Below are positions 50,687 to 58,897 of a DNA stretch of 60,646 nt, piece after piece. The notes below the pieces were generated by a model. The model saw nothing but the letters and a program-made list of their open reading frames with translations, made no database searches and had not been told where the DNA came from. The stretch's first letter is position 1. Every line of letters starts with the position of its first letter. The DNA comes from Bacteroidota bacterium (GTDB lineage Bacteria; Bacteroidota; Bacteroidia; Flavobacteriales_D; Crocinitomicaceae). The position numbers were made by a program, and so were the translations under genes. The stretch lies in NCBI GenBank assembly GCA_030148165.1, contig JASBTZ010000015.1:1-60646 (forward strand). The letters run 5' to 3'.

Positions 50687-52036
50687 TCATTTCTTATCAA
50701 TCTTACAGAATGTTGTGTCTGTGAAAACACTCTCCCACGCACTAATCATAGCACCATGTAGTAGCTCTTCGCAAGACTTTTTCACTAGCCATGAATCGTG
50801 ATAGCAAAGGACACTCTCACCAGCCTGCACAATAGTCTCAACCACCTTCATGCAAATGTCACTATCATACTTCTGCAACACAATACCAACATCAGAATAG
50901 AAATTCTCTGCGATAAAATCATTATGCTCTTTCACAGCACTGAGAATATCTGATACGGGAATAGTACCCTTGATGGCATAAAACTGCTGGTCCTTAATAT
51001 CCCTCTTTCTATCAGCTCCAATCTTAGCGCTCATAGCACCCACCGCTGACTTAAAATCTACAGAGTTCATACCAATCAAGATAGCTAGTTTAGCCAATGA
51101 TCTGACTGGATCGTGGGCTTTACCTGTGATGTTTTCAATCTTGTGCTTCAATGCGGTGTCTACCTTAACAAAGCTCAGATCAGCAGAATAAGGCTTGAAA
51201 TCCTCACCAATTACCTCTAATACAGGAACACCTTTATTATAGAGCATCTGATAACAGATATTAGGATGGATGGATGAAAAGTCAAGTTCAACAACATCTT
51301 CTCCATCAATCTGTAGATGTGTGGCTCTCATCTCTTGTGGAAGCAGTTGTACTCCACCACCAGCTACATACAAGCGCCCTGCTGTATAAATATCATCTGT
51401 ATAAATACGGTTGTACTTAGGTGTGGCAATCCTCTCACCCATAAATGTGATAACTGAGTCTTCAAGCTTATCATTATATTGCATAACTGATTCTGCCTCT
51501 TCTTTAATGAATTCTTCCCACCCACTGATTTCTTGTTTCGTCTTACGATCCCTTACGATGACAGCATGGGATTGTTCATATTCCTCAAACAGATTAGGGA
51601 TTTTTGTATCCACCCACAAATCTAGATACCTCTGCCTAAATACAAGGCAAGATGGAATGAAATATTCTGGTGTTATACCATCACCAGTCTTAACCCAATT
51701 GGATGCAAACCCTTTATAGATGTTGATGTAGCTTTTCTGTTCTGCCCACTCTAGAAATGACTTGACACCCCGATACCCAATCCCAAGAAGATTGTTGGTG
51801 TATTTCTCTGGACGTAGGCTGATCTTGAACCCTTGACCATTACTATTTAAGGTACGTGCTGAATTGGATACAAACCAATAGATGGCCTTCTCCCATTTAC
51901 CACCTGTCTGTTCTAGGAGGTGATTATAGATGTAGGAGTACCATCCTGTCTTGTGGTAGTAGAGATAAGAGCTACTGCATTTCAACTGGATTGATTGTAC
52001 TTCTTCTTCTCTCATCTTACTTAAATCATAAATCAT
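50687..52036 (-). CDS. Palm-polymerase-like protein of unknown role
   Basis: 449 aa from ATG 52036 (AGGAGAGA just upstream; the longer GTG-started frame to 52144 is less likely). Residues about 250-275: YTAGRLYVAGGGVQLLP. Then VELDFSSIHPNICYQML, a motif A-like site with catalytic-type Asp. Later KLAILIGMNSVDFKSAVG, like a motif B helix, and SVLCYHDSWLVKK, a motif C-like His-Asp. No exonuclease motif. The family recurs in phages and mobile elements as hypotheticals (from memory). It is the first leftward gene next to the candidate origin. Confidence 0.6.
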   Translation of the reverse strand: MIYDLSKMREEEVQSIQLKCSSSYLYYHKTGWYSYIYNHLLEQTGGKWEKAIYWFVSNSARTLNSNGQGFKISLRPEKYTNNLLGIGYRGVKSFLEWAEQKSYINIYKGFASNWVKTGDGITPEYFIPSCLVFRQRYLDLWVDTKIPNLFEEYEQSHAVIVRDRKTKQEISGWEEFIKEEAESVMQYNDKLEDSVITFMGERIATPKYNRIYTDDIYTAGRLYVAGGGVQLLPQEMRATHLQIDGEDVVELDFSSIHPNICYQMLYNKGVPVLEVIGEDFKPYSADLSFVKVDTALKHKIENITGKAHDPVRSLAKLAILIGMNSVDFKSAVGAMSAKIGADRKRDIKDQQFYAIKGTIPVSDILSAVKEHNDFIAENFYSDVGIVLQKYDSDICMKVVETIVQAGESVLCYHDSWLVKKSCEELLHGAMISAWESVFTDTTFCKIDKK

Positions 52037-52163
52037 TCTCTCTCCTGATAGATAAGAGGAAGGTAATAGACGGTAGGATAGAGGTGATAGTAAGATACCT
52101 GTATTCGGAAACAGCATGGCACTAAGGCTGTAGCCCGATTTCACCCTACCTCAAAACCTAGCC

Positions 52164-52172
52164 TGTGGATAA
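52164..52172 (-). other. Perfect DnaA box
   Basis: TTATCCACA on the leftward strand, the consensus DnaA site, in the 305-base gene-free region between the divergent arms. A second imperfect match (ACATCCACA, 52215-52223) lies about 45 bases away on the opposite strand. Candidate replication origin using host DnaA, or a DnaA-regulated promoter. Confidence 0.6.
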
Positions 52173-52203
52173 CTTTTTCATGATATCTTCATTTCTTCCA
52201 CCT

Positions 52204-52232
52204 ATACTACACCCACATCCACACCTTGTCAA
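52204..52232 (-). promoter_or_regulatory. Strong leftward promoter
   Basis: Perfect -35 TTGACA (complement of 52227-52232), 17-bp spacer, -10 TAGTAT (complement of 52204-52209). Drives the polymerase-like gene. The DnaA box lies in its leader, so DnaA binding could affect transcription. Confidence 0.65.
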
Positions 52233-52279
52233 CACCACCTTGTATCACAATAGCCTCATAAAATAATTCACAACAGCCC

Positions 52280-52308
52280 TTGCATTCCCTCAGAAAATAA
52301 GTTAACAT
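52280..52308 (+). promoter_or_regulatory. Rightward promoter at the divergent region
   Basis: -35 TTGCAT (52280-52285), 17-bp spacer, -10 TAACAT (52303-52308), about 30 bases before the first rightward gene. Weaker match than the leftward promoter. Confidence 0.45.
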
Positions 52309-52341
52309 AGGTCTTGTAATTAACTAATGAGGAGAGGAGTC

Positions 52342-52500
52342 ATGATAGAACCAATTTATCCAAACACATCTTGGGTCGGCTTCATCAATTACTTGAAAGA
52401 AAAGCTTGACCGGGATATGACTGTAGTAGAAACTAAGGACGCTATGAAATCTTACATTCAGGGTGTACCTGTTGAGAAATATTGGGAGGGATTGAAATGA
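52342..52500 (+). CDS. Small hypothetical protein, 52 aa
   Basis: ATG after GAGGAGAGGAG, first gene of the rightward arm. Ends in an ATGA overlap with the next gene. Small Trp/Tyr-containing soluble protein; no family recognised. Probably an immediate-early gene because of its promoter-proximal place. Confidence 0.55.
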   Translation: MIEPIYPNTSWVGFINYLKEKLDRDMTVVETKDAMKSYIQGVPVEKYWEGLK

Positions 52501-52694
52501 AAATTGAGGTTGAAACAGAGAATGGTTTTAGGACACTGAAAATAGACTTCCCTACTGATGATGGTACGTGTCTTGGTGAACCAATGGTGTGCATTCACAT
52601 AAACGATAATGAACACTTAAATATCAACAAGGCTGAGTTCTTTAAGCTTTATAGAAAATACCTTGGTGAATTGATTGGAACGGAGGAGAAATGA
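52497..52694 (+). CDS. Small hypothetical protein, 65 aa
   Basis: ATG 52497 in the ATGA overlap, with GGGAGGG upstream. Beta-rich first half, then a helical charged end. No motif recognised. Directly followed by a small membrane-protein gene. Confidence 0.6.
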   Translation: MKIEVETENGFRTLKIDFPTDDGTCLGEPMVCIHINDNEHLNINKAEFFKLYRKYLGELIGTEEK

Positions 52695-52695
52695 A

Positions 52696-52896
52696 ATGAT
52701 CACACTATACACCCTACTAGCTGTCCTATACGTCGCCTGTGGAGTAGGTTTCTATAAGCTTTATAGCCGTGAAAAAGAGATTAAAGAGTGCTACCTTGAC
52801 CACCCTACCACTACGATGCTAGCGCTTGTTTTATGTAGTTGTTTGTGGGTGTTTGTAGTAACATTTAGTCACCTTATGTGGTGCTTTAAGAAATGA
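52696..52896 (+). CDS. Small membrane protein, 66 aa
   Basis: ATG 52696 follows GAGGAGA. Two membrane spans: residues about 2-20 (ITLYTLLAVLYVACGVGF) and 42-62 (MLALVLCSCLWVFVVTF), joined by a charged loop. Early inner-membrane protein of unknown role. Confidence 0.65.
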   Translation: MITLYTLLAVLYVACGVGFYKLYSREKEIKECYLDHPTTTMLALVLCSCLWVFVVTFSHLMWCFKK

Positions 52897-52905
52897 GGAT
52901 GTACA

Positions 52906-53145
52906 ATGACCCCAGCTAATATACAGAAACTAAAACTCCTAGACCCTAAAGGTAAATCAGGGACAATTCAGTCAGTAGTGCTAAGAAATGACTTGCATTC
53001 ACAATCATATGAGAATACACTGTATTGGTTGTTGAAAGTGGTGTTGATGGAGAAAGAATGTTTGGAGAAGGAGAATCGGAAATACATTAAAGCTTTGAAG
53101 GCTAATGGGTTGTATACGAATGAGTTAATTTTACAGGAGGAGTAG
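52906..53145 (+). CDS. Hypothetical protein, 79 aa
   Basis: ATG after TGAGGATG. Basic first half, helical Lys/Glu-rich second half. No family recognised. Followed by another gene after 2 bases. Confidence 0.6.
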   Translation: MTPANIQKLKLLDPKGKSGTIQSVVLRNDLHSQSYENTLYWLLKVVLMEKECLEKENRKYIKALKANGLYTNELILQEE

Positions 53146-53147
53146 AT

Positions 53148-53666
53148 ATGAAAGAGATTGATTGGAGTAATGCACCAGAAGATGCTACGCATTACAACGA
53201 AGTCAACAATATGTTTTATAAATTAGATATAGAGCTGCGCTACAACTACTGGAGTGCGTACCGCAAAGAGTGGGTTCAGGCGGGGTTTCCATGTGAATAT
53301 GTAAGTAATTTCCACGAGCGGGTGATCACTACGCAGTGGAATGGTAAAGGTCTACCTACGGTTGGTACTGTTTGTAATATACTCACTTTCGATAGTAGAG
53401 ACATACCTGTTGAAGTTCTTAGTGTTGGTGATACTCGTGTCTTTGTACGTAATGTAAATACTGGGGAAGAGTTAGCTCCGTATCTGGAAGGTGTGACGTT
53501 TTCAGTAATCAAAACACAAGAACAGATTGCAGCAGAAGAACGAGAGAAAGCACTGGATAAAATGTATGGTATTATCACAAGTATTGAACGTAAAGATAAT
53601 AAAAATGATATGGTAGAAGCACTTTATGATAAAGGCTACCGACTAACTAAAACTGAGGAACAATAA
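53148..53666 (+). CDS. Hypothetical protein, 172 aa
   Basis: ATG after AGGAGGAG. N-terminal IDWSNAPEDATHYNEVNNMFYK is a pattern frequent in phage proteins of unknown function (the W-x-x-APEDATHY type). A beta-rich middle and a helical C-terminal third follow. Its stop overlaps the next start by one base. Confidence 0.65.
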   Translation: MKEIDWSNAPEDATHYNEVNNMFYKLDIELRYNYWSAYRKEWVQAGFPCEYVSNFHERVITTQWNGKGLPTVGTVCNILTFDSRDIPVEVLSVGDTRVFVRNVNTGEELAPYLEGVTFSVIKTQEQIAAEEREKALDKMYGIITSIERKDNKNDMVEALYDKGYRLTKTEEQ

Positions 53667-54016
53667 TGAACATTGCAACTAAAACATTTAAAGACTTTGT
53701 AATCGCACTAAAGCAAGCTTCAGCTAAAGGCTTTAATAAGCCTGTACAAATCAATTACCAGTATGGTTATTTCCTAGCTGAGCTTCAAGAAGGTGAAGCT
53801 GTAGGTTATAAGGAGAAGCTGAGTAAGCTGTCTGGTGATGAAACAGATCACTTGTTTGATGTTATGAATGGTTTGCTTGAGTGGAATGGTGAGAACACCA
53901 CTACTAAAGTAATTGTTGACAAGCCTGTTGAGAAAGAGGATATTGTAATTGAGACTGCAAAGCGTGACTATGACGCAATGATCAAACCAAAACGTAATTC
54001 ACGTAAGAGGGTTTAA
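53666..54016 (+). CDS. Hypothetical protein, 116 aa
   Basis: ATG overlapping the previous stop. A mixed alpha/beta protein with a strongly basic C-terminus (KPKRNSRKRV) that could touch nucleic acid. Ends 4 bases before the methyltransferase gene. Confidence 0.6.
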   Translation: MNIATKTFKDFVIALKQASAKGFNKPVQINYQYGYFLAELQEGEAVGYKEKLSKLSGDETDHLFDVMNGLLEWNGENTTTKVIVDKPVEKEDIVIETAKRDYDAMIKPKRNSRKRV

Positions 54017-54020
54017 GGAG

Positions 54021-54788
54021 ATGAAAGTGTCTGATTATAAAAATAAAAACTTGTGGCTAATGCAGGGTGATTGCCTTGAGCGGATGAAGGAAATTCCTGA
54101 CAGTAGCGTGGACGCTATTATTTGTGATCCGCCTTATGGGACAACTGCTTGTAAATGGGACTCCATTATCCCACTACAGTTGATGTGGGAAGAGATTAAT
54201 AGGGTAGTTAAGCCGAAAGGTGTAACAGTGCTTTTTGGTAATCAACCCTTTACTAGTATTTTAGTGGAAAGTAATTACAAAGCTTTTAAACAGAGCTTGG
54301 TTTGGAAGAAAAATAAAGTGACTGGATTCTTAAATGCTAAGAAACAACATATGCGTTGCCATGAGGATATTATAGTATTTTATACTGGTCAGTGTACATA
54401 CAATCCACAAAAATCATCCGGGCATAAACCAGTGAACGCTTATACCAAACACACATCTGATGGGGATACTGTTGGTAAGACAGTAACTGGTATATCTGGT
54501 GGCGGCAGTACTGAACGGTATCCTACAAGTATCTTGGAGTTTAGCGTCGTAAATCAGGATGGTACTAGTGATGGTGGTAGGTGGCACCCAACACAGAAAC
54601 CAGTAACCTTAATGGAGTACTTAATCAAAACTTACACTAACGAGAATGAAACAGTTTTAGATTTTACAATGGGTAGTGGTACTACTGGTGTTGGGTGTAT
54701 GAACACAGGACGTAAGTTTATTGGTATTGAGAAAGATGAAGCTTACTTTGAGGTAGCATATAATCGTATCAAAGGAGGACAACAATGA
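54021..54788 (+). CDS. DNA methyltransferase (N6-adenine or N4-cytosine)
   Basis: 255 aa. Catalytic DPPYG at residues 36-40 (motif IV) and, near residue 212, VLDFTMGSGTTGVG (motif I, SAM-binding), in the order of the beta class of amino-methyltransferases. No partner restriction gene is visible, so it probably protects phage DNA from host enzymes or marks it. Overlaps the next gene by 4 bases. Confidence 0.88.
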   Translation: MKVSDYKNKNLWLMQGDCLERMKEIPDSSVDAIICDPPYGTTACKWDSIIPLQLMWEEINRVVKPKGVTVLFGNQPFTSILVESNYKAFKQSLVWKKNKVTGFLNAKKQHMRCHEDIIVFYTGQCTYNPQKSSGHKPVNAYTKHTSDGDTVGKTVTGISGGGSTERYPTSILEFSVVNQDGTSDGGRWHPTQKPVTLMEYLIKTYTNENETVLDFTMGSGTTGVGCMNTGRKFIGIEKDEAYFEVAYNRIKGGQQ

Positions 54789-55243
54789 GCCTAGAAATCT
54801 TTGAAAGTAACCCTAACATTTTCTTGCTACGATTTATTGAAGCAGTGAAACAAGGTTATCGTCTACAGAATACGAATGAAGGTACAGTGATTGAAGGTAA
54901 CTACTTCTCTGTAATGCTTTATCAATGTGAATACGAAATTCCTAGTATTCCTGTTGGCAAACAAGTGATTGAAGAGTATAATCGTATGGAGTTCTGGAAG
55001 AAAGTACAGGATTGTGTATTAAATAATGCTATTATTGATGTAGAAAGCTTGCACTATAACCTAATGGGTGCTAAACTAGTATCATGTGTTGTAAGACCAA
55101 GTGATGCTTATACTAGGGAGGAGTTGGAGAATATGCCGTGGGAAGACTTTAAAGCTTTAGGTAAGAAATACGATGTGTTTAATAGAGCTAGAGATGTAAC
55201 GACTAATGCATTGCTGAGAGTTTTTGAGGAGGCTATTGAGTGA
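54785..55243 (+). CDS. Hypothetical protein, 152 aa
   Basis: ATG after AAAGGAGGA, overlapping the methyltransferase stop. Mixed alpha/beta, acidic. Contains SDAYTREELENMPWEDFKALGKKY, a helical segment like those in phage Rho-N or SAP-like N-terminal folds (weak impression only). Confidence 0.6.
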   Translation: MSLEIFESNPNIFLLRFIEAVKQGYRLQNTNEGTVIEGNYFSVMLYQCEYEIPSIPVGKQVIEEYNRMEFWKKVQDCVLNNAIIDVESLHYNLMGAKLVSCVVRPSDAYTREELENMPWEDFKALGKKYDVFNRARDVTTNALLRVFEEAIE

Positions 55244-55455
55244 TTGGTTATTCAATTAAAGAGTTTGTTGGTGACGTATCTGTTGAATGGGTGTATGATT
55301 CTGGTACAGACAAAGTTTATCTCACAGAAAGGGTTGGGGAAGTTTTTGAGACTGTAGAAGTTGACACAAATGAGTTGGACGATAAAGTGTTCCAAGCATT
55401 TACTTTGTTGTTTGAACGTGAGCCAAATAAAGAGGGGTTATTGAGTGAAGGTTGA
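55240..55455 (+). CDS. Hypothetical acidic protein, 71 aa
   Basis: GTG start in a GTGA overlap with the previous stop. Beta-rich first half (YSIKEFVGDVSVEWVYDSGTD), acidic; no known family. Confidence 0.55.
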   Translation: MIGYSIKEFVGDVSVEWVYDSGTDKVYLTERVGEVFETVEVDTNELDDKVFQAFTLLFEREPNKEGLLSEG

Positions 55456-55465
55456 GGAAGGGGTA

Positions 55466-55690
55466 ATGTTAATGAAGGATGGTAAGGGTTGGGGTATTGT
55501 CTACCAAGACGGACACTCTACCAGCTATGGTTGGGTTGAACCAGAAGATGCACCCTTACACAAAGCTGAATACTGTAAACTGCCCACTGATATCACATAT
55601 AAAGAATCACCTTATATTAATGAGATAAGTAAGGGTAAACTTGTGAAAGTTGTACGAAGGACTGTTGTAGAGGTAGAGATTCTAGATTAA
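55466..55690 (+). CDS. Hypothetical protein, 74 aa
   Basis: ATG 55466 with GAGGAAGGGG upstream; an upstream GTG at 55445 would add 7 residues and overlap the previous gene. Beta-rich (GWGIVYQDGHSTSYGWV). No function assigned. Confidence 0.55.
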   Translation: MLMKDGKGWGIVYQDGHSTSYGWVEPEDAPLHKAEYCKLPTDITYKESPYINEISKGKLVKVVRRTVVEVEILD

Positions 55691-55718
55691 ATTTTATTAA
55701 CTGAAAGAGGGACATATT

Positions 55719-56519
55719 ATGGGTGCTGCCAGCCGTTCATTTGTAGTTGCTGTTGATGGTGGGGAAGTTGAAGTACCCCGCAAACGAGTTCGCAAGACAC
55801 GAAACGGGGGAGTGAAGCCAGAGATTAAAGAGAAGTTTTTGGATGAACGTAATAATCCCCCACCAGTGGTCGCTAAGACTTCTAAGCAGAAAGAATATTT
55901 TCGTCTACTGAATGATCCAGAGATTCAAGCAATTGTAGTGTTAGGTTTACATGGTACAGGCAAGACATTTTGTGCTGCTGTAGTGGCTGCTGATAAGTTT
56001 CGTAAGAATGAGATTGAAAAGATTGTAGTAGCTCGTGCTTATGTACAAACAGGTAAGACTTCAGGATTTAAACCCGGAAGTAGTTTTCAAAAGCTTTATC
56101 CATACGTCCGTAACGTGCTAGACACTATCAAACAACGGATTGGTCATGGTGCTTATGAAGTAGCTCTGCGTGATGGTGAATCTGGTGAAATTGAAGTACA
56201 GGAAGTGGAGTCCATTCGTGGACGTAGCTTTGATCAGAAGAGCTTCCTGATTATTGATGAAGCACAGCAAACCACACCAGATGAGATGCAGAGTATTGTC
56301 ACTCGCGTATCAGATAACTGTAAACTTGTACTATGCGGTGATATCCTACAGAAAGATATTCAAGGTGAGAGTGGTCTAGAGTGGTTTATGTCATTTGCTC
56401 AACGGCATAATCTAAAAGGTGTTGCAGTGATTGACTTTAACAGCCCTGACGATATTGTTCGTGGTGGTTTAGTCCGAGATATTGCAATTGGTATGATGAA
56501 AGATCGGGAGGTTAAATAA
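55719..56519 (+). CDS. phoH: PhoH-like ATPase
   Basis: 266 aa. Basic N-terminal tail, then a P-loop ATPase with Walker A GLHGTGKT (residues about 75-82), Walker B FLIIDEAQ and a sensor-like CGDILQKD. Matches the PhoH family common in phages, with proposed RNA-related or phosphate-stress roles. ATG after GAGGGA. The ClpP-like gene follows after 1 base. Confidence 0.88.
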   Translation: MGAASRSFVVAVDGGEVEVPRKRVRKTRNGGVKPEIKEKFLDERNNPPPVVAKTSKQKEYFRLLNDPEIQAIVVLGLHGTGKTFCAAVVAADKFRKNEIEKIVVARAYVQTGKTSGFKPGSSFQKLYPYVRNVLDTIKQRIGHGAYEVALRDGESGEIEVQEVESIRGRSFDQKSFLIIDEAQQTTPDEMQSIVTRVSDNCKLVLCGDILQKDIQGESGLEWFMSFAQRHNLKGVAVIDFNSPDDIVRGGLVRDIAIGMMKDREVK

Positions 56520-56520
56520 T

Positions 56521-57279
56521 ATGAGTGAAGAAAGTAAATTGATTCCAATGTTCTCACAGAACAAGACATTCACTACCGAGTTTCGTGGTGTTCGTTATGA
56601 ATATTACCTCACTGGTGTAATTGGAGCTGCTGAAGACTATCTAGACCTTTGTAACATTCTACGGAGTGCAACACAGCAAGATGAAGTGGTGATTCGCATA
56701 AACTCAGGAGGTGGTTCTGTCCACACTGGGAATATGATTATCAATGCTATCAATGAGTCTGAAGCTAATGTAATCGGGTTTATTGAGAGTGATTGTGGAA
56801 GCATGGCTACATTCATCTTCCTAGCTTGCCATACATGGGGCGTGTCGGATGCTGCTGAGTTCTTTATTCATACGTGTTCTTACGGCAACTGGGGCAAAGA
56901 ATCTGAAGTGTTTTCTCAAGCAGTGTTCATGCGTAAGCAAGTAGATAAGATGGTGCGTACTCGATACAAGGCATTCTTGTCGGAAGAAGAAATCAGTGCT
57001 GTAGTTAAAGGTGAAGACCTTTTCTTTGATGCTGATGAAATCATGGAACGTCTTGAGGTGTATGCAGAAGCACGCAACGAACAAGGTTGTGGCGACCCAT
57101 CATGCACCGATTGCTCAGAACCAGAAGAACTTCAATCACGTACACTAGAGGAAATCATCAAAGAAGCTGTAGCAGAAGCATTGGAGAGTAAATTTCCCTC
57201 GCCTGTAGCTGAAAAGAAAGCTGCTGCACGTAAGAAAGCACCAAAGAAAATTGTTGACTCTGCTGAGAAGGTAGACTAA
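56521..57279 (+). CDS. ClpP-like serine protease
   Basis: 252 aa. ClpP/crotonase fold with RINSGGGSVHTGNMIINAI (substrate loop), ESDCGSMATF carrying the catalytic Ser, and EFFIHTCSYG with the catalytic His. After residue about 185 comes a Cys cluster (CGDPSCTDC) and a long acidic-then-basic tail not found in bacterial ClpP. Its place beside PhoH, far from the head genes, argues against a prohead maturation role. A terminator follows. Confidence 0.8.
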   Translation: MSEESKLIPMFSQNKTFTTEFRGVRYEYYLTGVIGAAEDYLDLCNILRSATQQDEVVIRINSGGGSVHTGNMIINAINESEANVIGFIESDCGSMATFIFLACHTWGVSDAAEFFIHTCSYGNWGKESEVFSQAVFMRKQVDKMVRTRYKAFLSEEEISAVVKGEDLFFDADEIMERLEVYAEARNEQGCGDPSCTDCSEPEELQSRTLEEIIKEAVAEALESKFPSPVAEKKAAARKKAPKKIVDSAEKVD

Positions 57280-57283
57280 TATT

Positions 57284-57334
57284 AATCCCACTAGGACGCT
57301 TAATAAATAGGCTGCTTGGTGGGATTTTCTTTTG
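57284..57334 (+). terminator. Intrinsic terminator after the protease gene
   Basis: AATCCCAC (57284-57291) pairs with GTGGGATT (57319-57326), followed by TTTTCTTTT. The 27-nt loop can fold further. Ends the methyltransferase-PhoH-protease transcript or attenuates it. Confidence 0.72.
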
Positions 57335-57356
57335 GGTTAAATTTAAGGAGGGTAAG

Positions 57357-57560
57357 ATGGGAGAGGTTATAGTATTACTAGTAATATCAGCAATTCTTGT
57401 GATTGGTGCGATGGCTGGGAGTGGTATGAGGGAACACCAAGCGAAGAACGTGTTAGGAGTTACGCTTGAGTCAATTGAGAGCATGAAAGCAGATTGTGAA
57501 GCAGCACTACCACGAGATAAATTCTGTAAACTTGAAATTAAAGCTGTGGAGGAGAACTAA
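57357..57560 (+). CDS. Small membrane-anchored protein, 67 aa
   Basis: ATG after AAGGAGGG. One N-terminal hydrophobic span (VIVLLVISAILVIGAMAGSG), then a helical charged part with two Cys. Possibly exported or inner-membrane anchored. No known family. Confidence 0.6.
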   Translation: MGEVIVLLVISAILVIGAMAGSGMREHQAKNVLGVTLESIESMKADCEAALPRDKFCKLEIKAVEEN

Positions 57561-57561
57561 A

Positions 57562-57762
57562 ATGGTAGAGTTTAAAGAGGTTGTGGCTGACTATGCTGAT
57601 GTGATGACACTAGCTGAATGGATTGCGTCAGTAAAGGTTGGGGCATTTATTCCAGACGATGGGTTTGGTTGTTGGGGAACTAGTACACATTATAACTCTG
57701 AGTATGATTGCTTTCAGCAACCACCTAAAGGAGCAACTCACGTCCACTGGTATAATAAGTAG
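57562..57762 (+). CDS. Hypothetical protein, 66 aa
   Basis: ATG 57562 after GGAGGAGA. The sequence FIPDDGFGCWGTSTHY and the WYNK end look conserved. No membrane span and no function assigned. Confidence 0.6.
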   Translation: MVEFKEVVADYADVMTLAEWIASVKVGAFIPDDGFGCWGTSTHYNSEYDCFQQPPKGATHVHWYNK

Positions 57763-57772
57763 GAGGAATAAA

Positions 57773-57916
57773 ATGTCAGAATATCTAGACTACCTATCAC
57801 AATTTGATGTATACTCATTGGACGATGTACAGGAAGATGTAGCTTGTCTGACAGAACATTGCTTGGATATTGAAGGTGAAGCTTGGAAACTTGAACCAGT
57901 GTTGGATTTCTTTTAA
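57773..57916 (+). CDS. Small acidic protein, 47 aa
   Basis: ATG 57773 after AGGAGGAAT. Very acidic (many Asp/Glu, almost no Arg/Lys), helical. Such highly acidic early phage peptides sometimes mimic DNA or inhibit host enzymes, but this is speculation. Confidence 0.55.
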   Translation: MSEYLDYLSQFDVYSLDDVQEDVACLTEHCLDIEGEAWKLEPVLDFF

Positions 57917-57926
57917 GGAGAGTAAT

Positions 57927-58091
57927 TTGAATAACGAAGAGTACAATGTAGAAGGCGAGTATAACGAATGGAGTGTATACGACGAACTACAAGAATATCT
58001 AAATCATCAGGAGAGTTGGTTGGAATCTACCCTTGGTGAAAATCTAGCACATTGCTTGAAGACTGAGAGTGAGGAGAATCAGATTGTCTAA
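57927..58091 (+). CDS. Small acidic protein, 54 aa
   Basis: TTG start at 57927 with AAGGAG upstream. Rich in Glu, Asn and Tyr, with net negative charge. Overlaps the next gene's start by 8 bases. Confidence 0.5.
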   Translation: MNNEEYNVEGEYNEWSVYDELQEYLNHQESWLESTLGENLAHCLKTESEENQIV

Positions 58092-58350
58092 GGAATTAAA
58101 GATCACTGTAGTAACTTATGAAGAATTTACTGATTATGAATTCCAACCACCAGCAACTTACTTTTTCAAGAATGCATTAGGTGAGATTATTTTCCTTCAT
58201 AGCTCTAAACGAGAAGTCTGCCAGCAGTACATTGATGATAATTATGGTGTAGGAAAGTATAAAGTTATAGCAGCAAAAACGCAGAAGACAAAGCCTAAAT
58301 CTGAGTCGGGTGAATTGAGTTGCACTGGAACAGCCACTAGGAAGAAATAG
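58084..58350 (+). CDS. Hypothetical protein, 88 aa
   Basis: TTG start at 58084 with GAGGAG upstream. The alpha/beta body is followed by a basic, Thr/Lys-rich disordered tail. No family recognised. Confidence 0.55.
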   Translation: MSKELKITVVTYEEFTDYEFQPPATYFFKNALGEIIFLHSSKREVCQQYIDDNYGVGKYKVIAAKTQKTKPKSESGELSCTGTATRKK

Positions 58351-58360
58351 GAGAACTAAA

Positions 58361-58534
58361 ATGACAGACAAAGAAAAAGCAGAAATGACTTATAAAACTC
58401 TTGACTTCATTAAGAGTATGGTAGACGACCCAGCAGTACAATGTGAAATTCTATTGAATGCTAATAGTATGATCCAGAATCACTTGTCTACAGAAGCTCT
58501 TAGGGCACTTATCACTGGATTGTTTAATAAGTAG
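58361..58534 (+). CDS. Small helical protein, 57 aa
   Basis: ATG after TAGGAGAAC. Fully helical and amphipathic with a hydrophobic C-terminal half (ALRALITGLF). No homology recognised. Ends 8 bases before the SLOG-like gene. Confidence 0.55.
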   Translation: MTDKEKAEMTYKTLDFIKSMVDDPAVQCEILLNANSMIQNHLSTEALRALITGLFNK

Positions 58535-58542
58535 GAGGGAAT

Positions 58543-58893
58543 ATGAAAGTAATTATTGCAGGTAGTCGTGAAGGATTTACTTATCAAGATGTTGTTACAG
58601 CTATGTTTAATTGTGGTTTTACATCAGAAGTAACAGAAGTAGTATCTGGCGGTGCTCGCGGAGTAGATCGTCTAGGCGAGACTTGGGCGGCTTACAATGA
58701 TGTTCCTGTAAAACAGTTTATTCCTGACTGGGATGGTCTTGGTAAGAAAGCTGGTCATGTGCGTAACCGTGATATGGGTGACTACGCTGATGCTTTGATA
58801 GCTCTGTGGGATGGAGTTAGCAAGGGGACTAAGGGTATGATTGAGTATGCAGAAAAGAAAGGTCTTAAAGTTTATGTGTATCTAAAGGAGTAA
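58543..58893 (+). CDS. SLOG-domain protein (DUF2493-like)
   Basis: 116 aa Rossmann-like protein with the set AGSREG, VVSGGARGVDRLGE, VRNRDMGDYADALIALWDG and SKGTKGMI, matching DUF2493/YspA-type SLOG domains. Such domains bind nucleotides or nucleotide-derived signals. Its place among nucleotide-metabolism genes fits, but the ligand is unknown. Confidence 0.75.
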   Translation: MKVIIAGSREGFTYQDVVTAMFNCGFTSEVTEVVSGGARGVDRLGETWAAYNDVPVKQFIPDWDGLGKKAGHVRNRDMGDYADALIALWDGVSKGTKGMIEYAEKKGLKVYVYLKE

Positions 58894-58897
58894 TCCT

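Noticed and set aside
20971-52036. Open frames on the rightward strand within the late arm
   Set aside because: They lie opposite recognised structural genes, lack ribosome sites and show no family features; they are shadows of the real genes.
52037-52144. Longer N-terminus of the polymerase-like protein (GTG at 52144)
   Set aside because: The added 36 residues look non-coding and cover the divergent leader; ATG 52036 has a better ribosome site.
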